DNA of 64,000 bases from Globodera rostochiensis (Eukaryota; Nematoda; Chromadorea; Rhabditida; Heteroderidae). Made by a program: the position numbers and the translations under genes. Below, one piece after another: positions 1 to 12,426 of this stretch. The stretch spans positions 124,001 to 188,000 of the forward strand of contig JAEVLN010000013.1 in assembly GCA_018350325.1 (NCBI GenBank), given 5' to 3'. The notes under the pieces were generated by a model that did no database searches, was not told the origin of the DNA, and saw only the letters and a list, made by a program, of their open reading frames with translations. Position 1 is the first letter of the stretch, and each line of letters opens with the position of its first letter.

Positions 1-2030
1 TTCGATTGTTTTGAAATTGAGTAAAATTCGGTTAGGCATTAAACGACTTCACGGCTTTCAATTGGTAACTTCTTGTCCGCATTTTCGCTGATTATTCATT
101 CTCTTCTAGAGATTTATCATTTATTTTATAGCAGTATTAAAACTTTTGTAAAATTGGAATTTAATTTTTTAAATAATCAGTTTTAATTTAAAAGTAGATC
201 CGATTGTTTTGCCCGTATTATTTTAAAATTATTGAATATTTCATTGTTTGGCACTTTTTCCAATAAACGATACATTTGAAGCCAACGCACAGCTCTTTGT
301 ATCGTATTTAAACCTTTTTTAATTTTTTTTTACAAAGATGCTAACATTTTATATTAAAAATACTTTATAAGTTCTATATTACAAAATAATGGCACAATAA
401 GTATACCTTCATGTTGCAATATCGCCGGAACCACCAAGTTTTGCTGGTAATTTCCGCGGTGAGTCCGGTAACATCGAGCCGGCGACTAATGGAGGGTTTC
501 TTTGAGAACATGAAGCCTAAAATAATAATTCTGATTTAAATAAACTATAATTTAGAAAATAAATGTTATAAATTTCAGTTTACCGGTTAACGTTTGTTGT
601 TTTAAATCACCTAATATAATTTGTAAAATAATCAATTGCATGCACAAATGCCATCAACAGATTATTAACTATTTAAAATGTCGAATGGTACTTTCTTTAT
701 TCCTTTGTTATGTTTACTTAAACAACCTTAATTAATGCAAACGTTAAAAATTATTAATTTTTAAATAATTTGTTTAAATATTTTCTTTGAAAAGCAATAC
801 TCTACCGGACAAGATATGTTTGTTTAACAGGTTTTTTAATTAAACAATTAAAATCATAATTAGCTATCAACAATTTCAGCAGAAAAAGAAAAGATAAATT
901 ATAATTATTAAAGAAGCGTTTGTGAACGACATTTTGCAAAAAAACGAGAAACAGCGGTTGCTTTTAGCAACAGTTACATTAAATTAAATGTATTTATGAA
1001 ATTTGTTAAAATAAATATACAAAAGTTCGGTCCTTGGATCGGCATCTGGTGCGGAGCAACACACGGTCTAAGACGATAATTGGACCGTTATTTAATAAAT
1101 GTGACAAAATGTAACAGATTGATCAAAACTATAAAAAAGTTTATTAATGAAAATGTACAAATTACTCTCTATAAACAAACAATCTACATAAAACATTGAC
1201 CATTGAAGAGAAAGTACAATTTATTTTAAATATTAATTAATTTGGCTATTGAGAAAAATCAGTAAAAAAATCGGCAAAAATTATTAGTAAAATGAAAGGT
1301 TACACAAAATATTTTGACAACGAAAGAGTTATAAAAAATTCAACTTTAATGCTTCTTTTTAATTTTTTGATAATAACTCTTAAAATTGTGTAGTTTACAA
1401 TTTGCATTTCTTGAGGGATTAGAAAAAAGTTGGTTTCTTTTTATTTTTTAAAATTAATTTTCTAGCTTTTGGTGTTTTTTATAAATTAAATCGATATATG
1501 TTTAAAATTTCGTAAAAATGCCGTGCGCATTCGTTAAATTCACAACCCTAGCTTTTAAATTAGTTAAACGGCTCACAACTTTTAATGGATTAAGTTTTAG
1601 TTTGTTTAAATAGTTTTGCAAATACAAAAAGATCAAAATTATATTCAAAAACTTGAATAAATGACGCCTTTGTTTAATTAAACATTTACAAATGCATGGC
1701 ACTCGCAATTTTATTTTGTCTAAAACCTTACGCATTTACTGTAAATTTATTACAAAAAGGATTTTAATACGTTTTTATTTTTAATTAATATTTTAAAAAT
1801 TTCCAAGTTATAAATTCTTTATGAATGTTTAAAATTACAGCACGGTTTTAACTTTAAGACTGGTTGAATTTATTTTAAAACCATTATCTATTTAAAGATT
1901 TTGCAAAATAATTGATAATAAATTAAATTTTATTTAGTACTTTTTATTTTTTAAAGATTTGACCGCAAATAAAACATTTCTTTAAAAAAGTACATTTGTC
2001 ACCCTTTTCAAGAGTTGCTTAAATTTGCCA
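1..2030. other. AT-rich non-coding stretch with two GC-richer islands
   Basis: Mostly A/T runs with stops in all frames. Two islands stand out: 407-516 (described separately as a candidate exon) and about 1026-1072, a short GC-richer block that on the minus strand follows a CTTAG and precedes a GTATAT. No promoter, RNA gene or long frame is visible. This could be intron or intergenic DNA. Confidence 0.6.
407..516 (-). other. Candidate small exon
   Basis: A 110-bp GC-rich island in AT-rich DNA. On the minus strand it is bounded by a TTTTAG acceptor-like site and a GTATAC donor-like site. The frame starting at its third base is open throughout. Another frame is open up to a TGA three bases before the donor, so it could instead be a terminal exon. 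No domain is recognised. Open frames of this length in GC-rich DNA occur often by chance, so only the composition and splice-like borders support it. Confidence 0.22.
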
Positions 2031-2037
2031 TTTGCAA

Positions 2038-2532
2038 GGGTAGCCGGAAAATGCGACATCGAAAATGCGAGACCATTAGTAAAGCTTTTTAGGGACTTTG
2101 AAAAAATTCTATGTTTTAAAAAATTTTAGATGTTGAATCATAAATTAGATGATGTCATATGATGAAGCTGATGTGATATTTGTGATCTGGACCTCGATAA
2201 CCGAGTACTAGCATAATTGCGCCTACCCCTCTTTAAAAAATTTTTGTGGGACCTATAAAGTCTACGATTACCCACTATTTTTTGCTTAAGCCTAAGGCTG
2301 GATGGCTTAGGGCTAAGCCTACCGAACTCCAAGCCAGGGTGGCTTAGACCTAAGCCTAAAGAACCCCAAGTTTCTAACTTTGCCCCTGTTATTTTATCCG
2401 GGTTTGTGTTACTTAAAAAATCGGGTTATCCTTAATTTTAAAAAATTAACTGATGTTTCCAGTGTTGTATTTTCTTAATGTTGTATTTTCTTAATGTCGC
2501 TTTTTCTGTCAGTGTCGCATTTTCCGGGAGCC
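2038..2532. mobile_element. Non-autonomous TIR DNA transposon (about 495 bp)
   Basis: The left end (GGGTAGCCGGAAAATGCGACA) and the reverse complement of the right end (GGCTCCCGGAAAATGCGACA) share 15 consecutive bases and are otherwise similar, forming imperfect terminal inverted repeats. The heptamer TTTGCAA flanks both sides (2031-2037 and 2533-2539) as a candidate target-site duplication. The interior has no transposase frame. It holds GCCTAAG/CTTAGGC inverted motifs at 2280-2360 and a doubled TTGTATTTTCTTAATG near 2464-2495. Duplication length and lack of coding suggest a miniature element, perhaps hAT-type, but the superfamily is inferred. Confidence 0.6.
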
Positions 2533-2539
2533 TTTGCAA

Positions 2540-3840
2540 TGCGGTTTCACTCTGCGAATTCTTTTATTGTATACTTTTTTAATGGTTTTGACGAATAGTG
2601 ATTAGGGTTTTATTTATGCACGCATTTGATTTGATTAAATCACTTCTTTTAATACATTTGTAAAAATTATTCTGAAAAATCAAATAAAAATGTGACCAAA
2701 TATTGCTAATAATTATTAACCAAAGAAAATAATTGAAACAGCATTTGTAAAAGGAAATTACGCTGATGCAATGAACACCGCGCTAACTATTTAATTTTTG
2801 GGCGTCACAAACGCAAATTAAAATCTTTTAGCGGCCTCCCTAAAAATTTAAATTTCATTGGCCATTTTGATAAGATAAAACACCTTTTACCCATTTCAAT
2901 AACGACAAAGCGTCATGCAAATCATACAATAAATATTAATACTGTGCATTTAGTTCATTAAACATTAAATTAAAGATTAATTTTAAATTTTGAAAATTAC
3001 GATAAAATGGATTTAAAAATAAAAATGATTTAAACAAAATGGCATTTTTAATTACAATTAAAAAAATTACATGTTAATTCAGGTTATTTTAACGTTTTGA
3101 AAACTAAATACATAAAATTTAAGTTAGGCAATCTATCTTAGTCCACATCTTGTATCGTTAATGAGAAAAAAACAATTCATGAAAATAAACTCCAAAATCT
3201 AAATTTTATTCATATGTTTCAATAATTTCTACATCTTTAAATGGCGTACTTCTCAAATATCACTAATAAAAATAATTCTTGAAATTAAGATAAATTTTTT
3301 CAAATACATTAAAATCCGGAAATGTATGAATAAAAAAATGAAGTTTATCGCAAAAAAATCAATCTGAAAAGATTTAATAATAATACAGTAGTAATATGAA
3401 AATTAAGTGATAAATTTAAAAATCATATAATTTACTTTATTACCTTCACATTAAACGAATTAGATTTTTACAGTCTGTTATACAAAATTTAAGAAAGTTG
3501 TTTTTACTCAAAAAAAATTAAAAACTAAATTTTTCAAACTCAATTTTATAATGCCTTATTCGGGAAGAAGCTAGCTATTCATTTAAAAAAATGGACAGAA
3601 TCTCTTGGTTGAAGCCATAAAATGAATACTAAATAATCTTTAATTATTATCATTTGTAAAGTGAGAAATATTAATATTGATTGTATTGAAAAAAGGCAAA
3701 AATATTAATATTTTAAATATATAATGTAACTAACGCTTTTACGGTGAAAAAAACTTAAGGTTTAAAGTCGCACGAACAGCCGTATTCGTTAAAATGTTTC
3801 ACTAACACTCCCTAAACGGAGTGAAAATTGAAGTGGGCAG
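2540..3840. other. AT-rich stretch, nothing recognised
   Basis: Composed of A/T-rich sequence with frequent stops on both strands. A small perfect inverted repeat (CACTCC/GGAGTG) lies near 3806-3823. No gene, RNA or repeat family could be supported. Confidence 0.6.
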
Positions 3841-3844
3841 CAGA

Positions 3845-4055
3845 GCTGGACGAAACTCAAAATTTTTTTCCGACGAAACGAAACGAAAAAATTATTTTTT
3901 TCAACTTACGAAACGAAAACGAAACGAAAAAAATTAATTTTCATTTTACGAAACGAAAACGAAACGAAACAGCAAAAATTCTACGAAACGAAACGAAACA
4001 CGAAACGCCCAAAAAGTAACGAAACACGAAATAAAACGAAACGAAACGAAATAAA
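3845..4055. repeat. CGAAA(A)C microsatellite-like array
   Basis: About 200 bp dominated by irregular repeats of ACGAAAC and ACGAAAAC units, broken by AT-rich spacers such as AAATTATTTTT. The 63-codon open frame across it is a product of the repeat and has very low complexity (Lys, Asn, Glu, Thr). There is no inverted terminus or target duplication, unlike the two GC-rich foldback elements in this window. Confidence 0.8.
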
Positions 4056-7000
4056 ATTTTTTTTTAAAGTCTTGTTTTTTTGCCAACATTGATGTTTAAC
4101 AAGATCATCAAATCGGGACTGGCAATAAGAATTTTTATAAATTAAACGATTTAAAAGTTGGCTCGAATAATAAAAGTTATTTATCTCAAGTTTGACCCTT
4201 TAAAGATCCATTTTGATTTAAAAAGTATTTAAAGCATTATTAAAGTTAGAATACAATATGATTAAAAAATAAATATAGAAATTTAAGTATTATCATTTAA
4301 ATCGACAAAATTAAATTTAATAATTTCACCAAAATAATACATATATCATCATTGAAACTTTTGTAATTCAAAATAAAATAGAAATTATTAGACAAAAAAG
4401 ATAATGTTACTTTGGCCGTTAATTGAAAAATAGTTACTATATAAATAATGAGCCGGACGAATAAGATAAAATAGATAAAATAAAAATCAACCCCATATTA
4501 TAATAAAATTTTAATAATATATTATACACAAATAATCACGAAGGTATTAATTAGCATAAATAATTTCGTATTTAAGTATCATGCTATCGGCCAATTATTT
4601 ATAAAACCATAAAAATATAGCTTAAGAATCAGTTCATAGCTTTTTGAATCAATAAACTGTAAATAAATAGTTTCATAAAATTAATTCTTGAATATGCAAA
4701 GCCAAGCCTTCCAACGAATATTATATTCGTTCCCAAACATCGTCAATTAATTATATTCTTTTCAGAAACAAAATTAATATACTGAAAGCATAAGAATTGC
4801 GGCCAGTTTCAACTTCGATCAAAATCCGAGGCCATTGTTTTAAACATCTCTTATTAAAGCCGAAAAAGCAGAATAGAAGAATTCTGGGCAATTTATCACG
4901 CGAGATTTAAGCTAATAAAAAATTTAAAAAATCCGATTAATAAGACCAAAAATATTTTATCAACTTAAAAACTTAATTCAAAATGTCTTTTGTAAATCGT
5001 CAAAAATTCCTAGGTTAAAGGCAGTGAAGATAGCGCGATGCTCTTACAAACACATAGTTTTATGCACATCTAACGTATTTCGTCCAGCGAGTTCTCACAA
5101 GTTAATCAAAAGTAACGAGTGTGCAGTAAATGCATCAAAATTTTAAACAATAACAACAGCTCGTGTAAAGTTCAAACGATCGATTTTAACATAAATTTTA
5201 ATTAAGTAAACAAATATACAAGAGTCAATTTAAATAAGAAAATAAGGTTCGTAACCCCAATTATTTAATTGATATTGAATTACTCATTAAAATTTTGATA
5301 CATAATAAAGTGATCAATAAACTATATTAGCTTATTTCTCTGAAAAGCAAATTAAAATATACATATAATATTTATGCGTTGTTAATGAGTTGAATAAATT
5401 TAGCCATGAATGACTAAAGACAGACTTTCACAAATTAAAACATAAAGAGACAATTTCTTTATTTAAAGTGAGAGTTTTTATTTCATCTGCAAAAACGAAT
5501 GTTTGTTAATTTTTAAACTTAAAATAGAGGTTCTTACTTTTAACCCATTTTAAATAATAAAGAACAAAATACATCAGCTATGTACACGGACTTTGTAATA
5601 TGAAAAAACGAGATTAAAAAAAAAAAAATAATAATAATAATAGAGGTAATTTATCCTGTTAAAAGTCAATCAATAAAAAATTATTGGGAAAAAATTGTTT
5701 AAATTACAATTATTACATAAAAAGTTATAATATCTTTTTCAGTTAATTAATGCTAAGTTCAAAATTAAATAATTCAAATGTGAAAAAGCTCTAAAAAAAT
5801 AAGCTTTGGCAAAGTGCAAATTATGTGAAAATATTTGGATTGAACATAATATAGTATAATAATAATTGAATCGTCTTTTTGAAACAATGATAAATTATTA
5901 AGTATTAAATAAAATTATTCAATGTTCAAAAAATATTTAATTTAGCTATATCAATAAATTTTTGATTATTTATAATAAACAATCGTATTTATTCAAAATT
6001 TATAAATTTATTTTTTTGGCTCCAAACAGTTATAATTATTTAAAATATTGTTGGCAAACACTAATAGATTAAATAATAGCATCAGAACTTAACATTTTGA
6101 TCAATTCTTTTTTTAAACTCAATTACCAATTTGCATTGACATGTTAATCAGTTTTTGTTTCATATGTATTTAAAGAAGATTAAATTTATTTTCTTGATCC
6201 AATGCGTTAAAGAGTGTCCACTTTCGTGAGTACAAACAAGGGCCATTTAGCGCCTCCATTTCACGCGCTTCATGGAAAGTCAGTCAGTGACAGTTTGACA
6301 AAAAAGATTAATTGCAAAAAAAGAATACAGCTTTTTGAATAAATAATTATAATGTTTGCGTAGCTGAAACACTATTTAAAATTCATTGTTAGATTTTTTG
6401 ACTTTTTGTTTCTTGGAATTACACGATTTCATCAGTTTCGCGGGGTTCAAATTCTAAAGTCACAAGACGGTATATTATTTTTAATTCAATTTACTATCGC
6501 ACGCCATGATTATTATAATTAACTATAGTATATTCATTTGAATTTAAATTTTTATACTTGCCCACCAAAGCTAATGTTTGCTCAGATGTCTCGGACGGCC
6601 TCCCAAAGCACCGTAATTATACTATATTGCTGCTTTTTATATGCGAGTATTTAGCTATTATAAAAAAAAATAAAAGGTATTATTTGATCTAAAATTTAGT
6701 GCATTTTTAACAGTTGATTTTTGTAACACATGGACTTGGAGAACGACCCATTCTACACAGACGAAGCGTATTCGAGCAATTTATTTCGAACTAAAACAAT
6801 CGAATTCCCTTAGTTTATAAAGTTTGTATTAACATTATTAAAAATACATTAAAGTTTATTTGAAAATATAAAATGTCTCTTTGAAAATTTTATGTCATTT
6901 AAAGAGAAAAAAATTCGCAGACTTTTAAATTTTAATAACATTATTACACCTAATATAATTTTTTTAACTGCGTAAAATAATAAATAATATGTCGAGAGCA

Positions 7001-10000
7001 ACCCTAATTAAACTAAGTACATAAAAAATCTGCTCCATACTAAATATTTAAAAAACAAAATAACAAAAGGGAAAAAAAAGTTAATGACACATATTGATTG
7101 ATCCCTTGAAGTACGATAAAAGCCAAACTATACAGACAGACAGAAGCCAGAGGTTTAAATAATAAACATCACAGAAACGTTCAAATGAATAAAGGAATTT
7201 AAACTAAGCGCTAATTGATTCAACAGAATAGTCACATAACTAACCTAAGCACAAGCAAACATAACAGAATAAAATTTATAAATAAATTAATAAAGTTGCA
7301 CAGCATCTACTTTACAGATTACGATTAAAATACAAAATACCATGAAAAATTATTCATTATATTATAAATTTATCATCTATTAAAAACAAAATCTGTTTTA
7401 GCTTTACTTATACAAATCGTAAAATATTTATACGAACTTAAAATATAATGTAGCTAGTAGAGCCGGCAAACAAAAAAATTCGGGAGGAAGATCCCGGTTA
7501 AAACCGCTCTCATTAAATTCGCTTGTGGCTTTTAACGGTTTACCGCGGGAGCGGGAGTATTTTGAATATCATTACAAACTGATGGTTAAAATTTCAGGGG
7601 GCGCTGGGAAGTTCTATTTTGAGATGTTCACTTCCGGGTGTGTAGTGGTCAGAAAATAATCCTAACTTTAATTTATAGGTTTTTACAACATTACATATAG
7701 TATGCATAAGAAATGCATTGTTTAGCATTATTTAAATAGTAAGGCAACAAATAAAGAAGTTTAACCAGCAACCATTTATTTTTTCCAATTAATTTTAAAT
7801 AGATTCAATTCCAAAATTTAAAATTAGATTATAAATTTAAAATCTTAATAATTCAATTACATCTAAAATTGCATAATATAATTGAAAAAATTCTTATCAA
7901 CATCCAAGAATATGTATATTTTTAAAAAACAATAAAGTGAATAAAGGAAAAATATATAAATCTTAAGGTCAGCAAGCTTTTGTTGATTCGCTTACGCAAA
8001 CGATTATGAAAAACCATGCCGGATAAAAGAAAAGGTAAGAATTTGTACGAATAAATATGTTATACAACAAATATCGAGAATTTACTTGTTGTCATTATAA
8101 AATAAATAAATTCACTTTGATGCCGCGAACTAGTTCATTTCTGCAAGAAGACCAAGAGTTCCATTCAAGCGCACAGTAGATTCCTTATATTGACACAACA
8201 AATTGATATGAAAACATCAAGTAAAATAGTTAAAATTATTAAAAGAAGGTCTTCATTATTAATTACACTTAAAAAATTAGACGGCTTAGTTATAACAGCA
8301 AAATTTTAATAAAGTGATTTCAATCCAACCTGCAGATTTGCGGGCAAAACCGAGCGTTGGTTTATTATGTATATAGGTACAGCAAAAAAAAAAAATTGAA
8401 TTATCTAAAATTGGACATGAACATATTTTTAACGCTTATACAAAAATTCCATAAATAAATGTAAGAATATTTGAAATATTTAAAATAAAATATGGCTGCT
8501 TTGCGTGCAAAGACAAAAAAAAAAGTAGTTCATATTAAAATTAATTATATCCACAACTGAATTGAATATTTATGTTTTATTTACGAAAATAAATAATAAA
8601 ATATCGAATAACTAATAAATGGAAGTCAAACAATTGAAAATTGACTTTTAATTATTTCAAAGCAAAAAGGTTAAACATTATCTTAAATAAAAAAGTTTAA
8701 ATAATTATTTTCAAAACTCTTCAATGGAAATTTTGAATATTGCTTAAATATTTCAGATTAAATACTTCTTATTTTGATCAACAGAATTTCAAGCTCGATT
8801 TTATAAATAGAAAAAATATTAAACAAATCACAACGTGTAAAAGTAGATAACTAATTCAAACGCAGAAATTAAATTAAAAATACGTATAATTATTATCCAA
8901 GCATAATTATTGTAGGAGACAATCATTAATAGGTATGTACTATAAAAAATTCAAGGACAAAATGTTATTAAAAGATTAAATGAAAATGTTTTATTCTTAC
9001 ATAAAAGGAAGTATATAGATAAATTTTAAAACATTTATTATAAACCCAAAATTAAAATACTAGTTAACCGACACTACTAAGTGCCAAAACCATTTGCCTG
9101 TTAAGAATTGCCAATAATGCCAACATTTATCGTTAAAAACTACTAACACTTGATATCCCAAAAGTGATACTGTTTAACTAACAAATAATTAAACAAATTA
9201 TTTATAAAAATATTTTTGTTGGGAAACTATGGGAACTTTAATAAAATAAACCAATATTTTGCTAAAAAATATAGGCACGCAAACCATTTCCAAGCCAATG
9301 GGGCCCGGCCATATCATTTTCTACGCCACCAGAGAGTTTTGCCAAACGTTTTTCTAATAAACAATTAAACCAATATTAATTTTTGCTAAAAATACTATTT
9401 AAAAATTTAATAACTCTTGAAAGCAAGCAACAGTCTTTAGCGATTAAATAAAATAAAATAATGCTAAAAATATAGTATTCCTTCACGGGGCACCCAAAAT
9501 CTAAGAACTTTTATATAAATGCATATACCAACAAAATATTAAGTGAAATAAATTAGGTATGTATGACTATAATTTTTATATATATTAAATATTATTTGAG
9601 TTCAAAATTTTATTTAAAAAAGATTAAATTAATAATTACACTTTAAAGAATAGATAATTCGTTTGTATTCTTTTTATTGTTTGTGATATTTAAAAGGTTA
9701 CTGTTCTGCCCTTGATCTGAATAAAAATGTTTTATGAATAAAATGTTTAGAGTTAGCTTTGGGTTCTAAGACTCCGGAATGCATGCCATCTTAATAACTG
9801 AGTTCATTAAATGGCTATTTATTAAAAAATATAATATAGCGTTACATCAGCTTTCAAAATTAATCATATATTTGTTTTATGCATAATAAAATATACAAAT
9901 TTAAAACAATTCTTATATGTTAAAAATCAATTAATTCACAAATGATAATTAATTGCATAATAAAACTAAAAACTTTAATATTTAAATAATATTAAAAAAT

Positions 10001-12142
10001 GATGATAAACAAAAATTTCAATCAAAAGTATTAGAAAATTAAGATAAACAAACTTAAAATAAATTTTTGAATGCTATACAACAATAATATTCAATTAAGA
10101 TCAAAAATATATAAATGGTTTAAGTTAAATTTATGATATAAATGCTTAGTTAAATTAACAAATGAAAAATGTGAATTGCAAAGGAATTTTTTACAGTCAC
10201 AAAAACAAGATGTCTCAAGTTGTTGCAATTGTTTTATACTTACATATTCTTTTAAATGTTTTGTTAATTTAAAAGCCAAATAACTTACTTGCTAATATTT
10301 TGGTTTATAATTATAAAACAAATGATGAGTAAAAACTTTTTGGTTTTGTTTGAATTTAGTTTTCTGTTTAGTTATCGTTTACAAATTGTGCATACCAAAT
10401 GCAATGATTATTGTGTAGACAGCTAAGCTATAACATGAGCTTTAAATAGATTCTAAACCTAATAACATTTTTAACAATTTATTATAGAGTTTAATTGATT
10501 GTTTTATTTCATTGCGGTATTTCTTTATAATATTTCTGAATAAGCCTTTTTTAATTATTCATAAATGTATTATAACCAACTTGATTATTCTAGCTATTTT
10601 CTTTTCTATTTAATTTATATAGTTATTTCAACGGCCTTCCTCAATAGAATTTATTTGTTTCTTCATTAAATATATTTTTTAATTTAATTCTATAATTATT
10701 ATTTGTTATTTGAATCGTGCATTGTGGTACAGCGCGGCCTTCCCTAGAAAAGAAGCGGGGAACAAAGCTGTGAATTGGCAGTCCTCGGTCAATAATTTCA
10801 ATTTATTTAAATCGTAATTTTACGAGATTTAATGTTAGTATGTTGATTTAAATAGCCTTTGCGCCAAAAGATCAGCGGAAACAAAACGCATATTGCAAAT
10901 ATAAAATAGTTTTAAAATTTGAAATATACTTTGTTAAATAAAGATTTGATTTAGTAATCCTTGCTCTTCGACTAGTGCAAGAAACAGTCTGTAACCCATA
11001 GACAAATTGCAGAAGAACTTAAGGAGAAGGATGCTAGAAATAACCTCTGAAACGTAAAAACAAAAACAATCCTCAATGTTAAATGGTCAAAATGCAAAAC
11101 TTTAATACAAATAAATTTTCTTGCTTATTTAATATAGCTTTTAGAGCCTTTATAAATAAGTAATTGTAGAAATATTAAAACCTAATAATTAAAATCTTTT
11201 ACAAATTAATTATTAATAACACAGAAAAATAACTACAATTATGATTTAGAAAGCTAAAAAATTGTAAAGCAACCGAAATTAAGACAAGAATCGTATCAAA
11301 AATTTAAAATCAATTAATGGTTATAGGTTTTATACAGACCAAATGCATAGAAAATTTATCTTTAAAAAAATGAAGCCATATAAAATATAATAAATTATTG
11401 AAACGATTTCACTTACACGGTGTTGAAAAAATTTTTCTAATAAAACAAAAAATATTTGGAAACTTTTCAAGTGGTGTGCCATACGAGTTTTTTTTAATTA
11501 ATCAAGTAAAAAATATCTAAAAACAAACATTCGGAATGAAAAAGAATAATTAAAGGCCAAATGATAATAATAAAAATAAATGCCGGATTTTTTCATTTTG
11601 AATTTATTGCCGTGCAACCACTTGCGGCAGAACAGACCGGCATGGGCCGGACGTACAGAGGCAAAAGACGCTGATAAAAGTGTTTTAAAAAAGTGAAGAA
11701 TAAAGCATTAAAGAAAAAATGCAGTTTAGATTCCCAAGTTTTAGAATGGTTTACACATTGTAAACGAGGGTTTAAACAACATGATCAACGCAACAAAAGC
11801 GGGCCAGTAAGCGAATATTAAAAATCTAAAGCAAAAAATAAAACAATGTTTAGCCATTTAAAAAATATGAACCTTAAAAACTATTAATGAATCAAATATT
11901 ACAATACTTGACACAATAACATTAAGCTTTAACACGCAAAACGTTTTCAAAGGCAATGTCCAATTAAAATTATCAAAACCCCTAATTAATTTAAAAAACA
12001 ACAAGATAATATATAACATTCCTTGAAATATAATAAAACAACAATAAATAAACGCAAAAAGTATTTTAGAGCATTAAAACTTTTAGAATTTCGCTCAAAA
12101 ATTCAAAATCTGGAAAGCTTTAATTAAAAATAATAATACAAG
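4056..12142. other. Long AT-rich stretch with scattered islands
   Basis: Eight kilobases with no frame over 62 codons. GC-richer islands of 50-200 bp occur near 5020-5105, 6205-6300, 6565-6620, 7450-7560, 7598-7660, 7980-8035, 8118-8180, 10725-10800 and 11605-11690. Several are bordered by CAG or TAG on one side and GTAAG/GTAAT-like motifs on the other. For example, the 6565-6620 block has TTTGCTCAG upstream and GTAATT downstream on the plus strand. They may be small exons. Apart from the SPRY-like fragment listed separately, no translation could be tied to a known family. Confidence 0.5.
7598..7637 (+). other. Candidate 40-bp exon with SPRY-like motif
   Basis: A good acceptor (AAAATTTCAG) precedes a frame reading GAGKFYFEMFTSG, followed by GTGTGT as a possible donor. 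The G-K-F/Y-Y-F-E core is a hallmark of the SPRY domain beta strand found in ryanodine receptors, RanBP9 and related proteins, and the following T-S-G also fits ryanodine receptor SPRY repeats. The match is only about 13 residues, so chance is a real alternative. The flanking GC-rich block at 7450-7560 could not be assigned. Confidence 0.2.
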
Positions 12143-12150
12143 ATTACTAG

Positions 12151-12382
12151 CAGTGTTTTCCCGGTTCCATTTTTTCTAACGGTTCCACGGTTCCGGTTCC
12201 AAACCGGTTCCGGATTTTCGCGGTTCCGCGGTTCCGGTTCCAAACCGGTTCCGGATTTTGGCGGTTCCGCGGTTCCGGTTCCGAAGCGGTTCCGAATTTT
12301 TTGCGGTTCCGCGGTTCCGGTTCCGGAACCGGTTCCCGGAACCGTTGGAACCGGCACCGGAACCGGAACCGGGAAAACACTG
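12151..12382. mobile_element. hAT-like foldback MITE with 8-bp target duplication
   Basis: The element starts CAGTGTTTTCCCGGTTCC and ends with the exact inverse, GGAACCGGGAAAACACTG. It is flanked by the perfect 8-bp direct repeat ATTACTAG (12143-12150 and 12383-12390). An 8-bp duplication with CAGTG-type inverted ends is characteristic of the hAT superfamily. The 232-bp interior consists of about three tandem units of roughly 43 bp built from CCGGTTCC and GCGGTTCC, far more GC-rich than the surroundings. The three overlapping 77-78 codon frames on the minus strand are repeat artefacts rich in Arg-Asn-Arg-Gly. No transposase is present, so mobility would need one in trans. Confidence 0.85.
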
Positions 12383-12426
12383 ATTACTAGTCTGACTTAA
12401 ATAAACTATCAAAGCTGAAAAAATAA

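Noticed and set aside
12124..12412. Three overlapping 77-78 codon minus-strand frames rich in Arg, Asn, Gly and Thr
   Set aside because: They are translations of the CCGGTTCC tandem repeats inside the hAT-like element, open because the repeat lacks stops.
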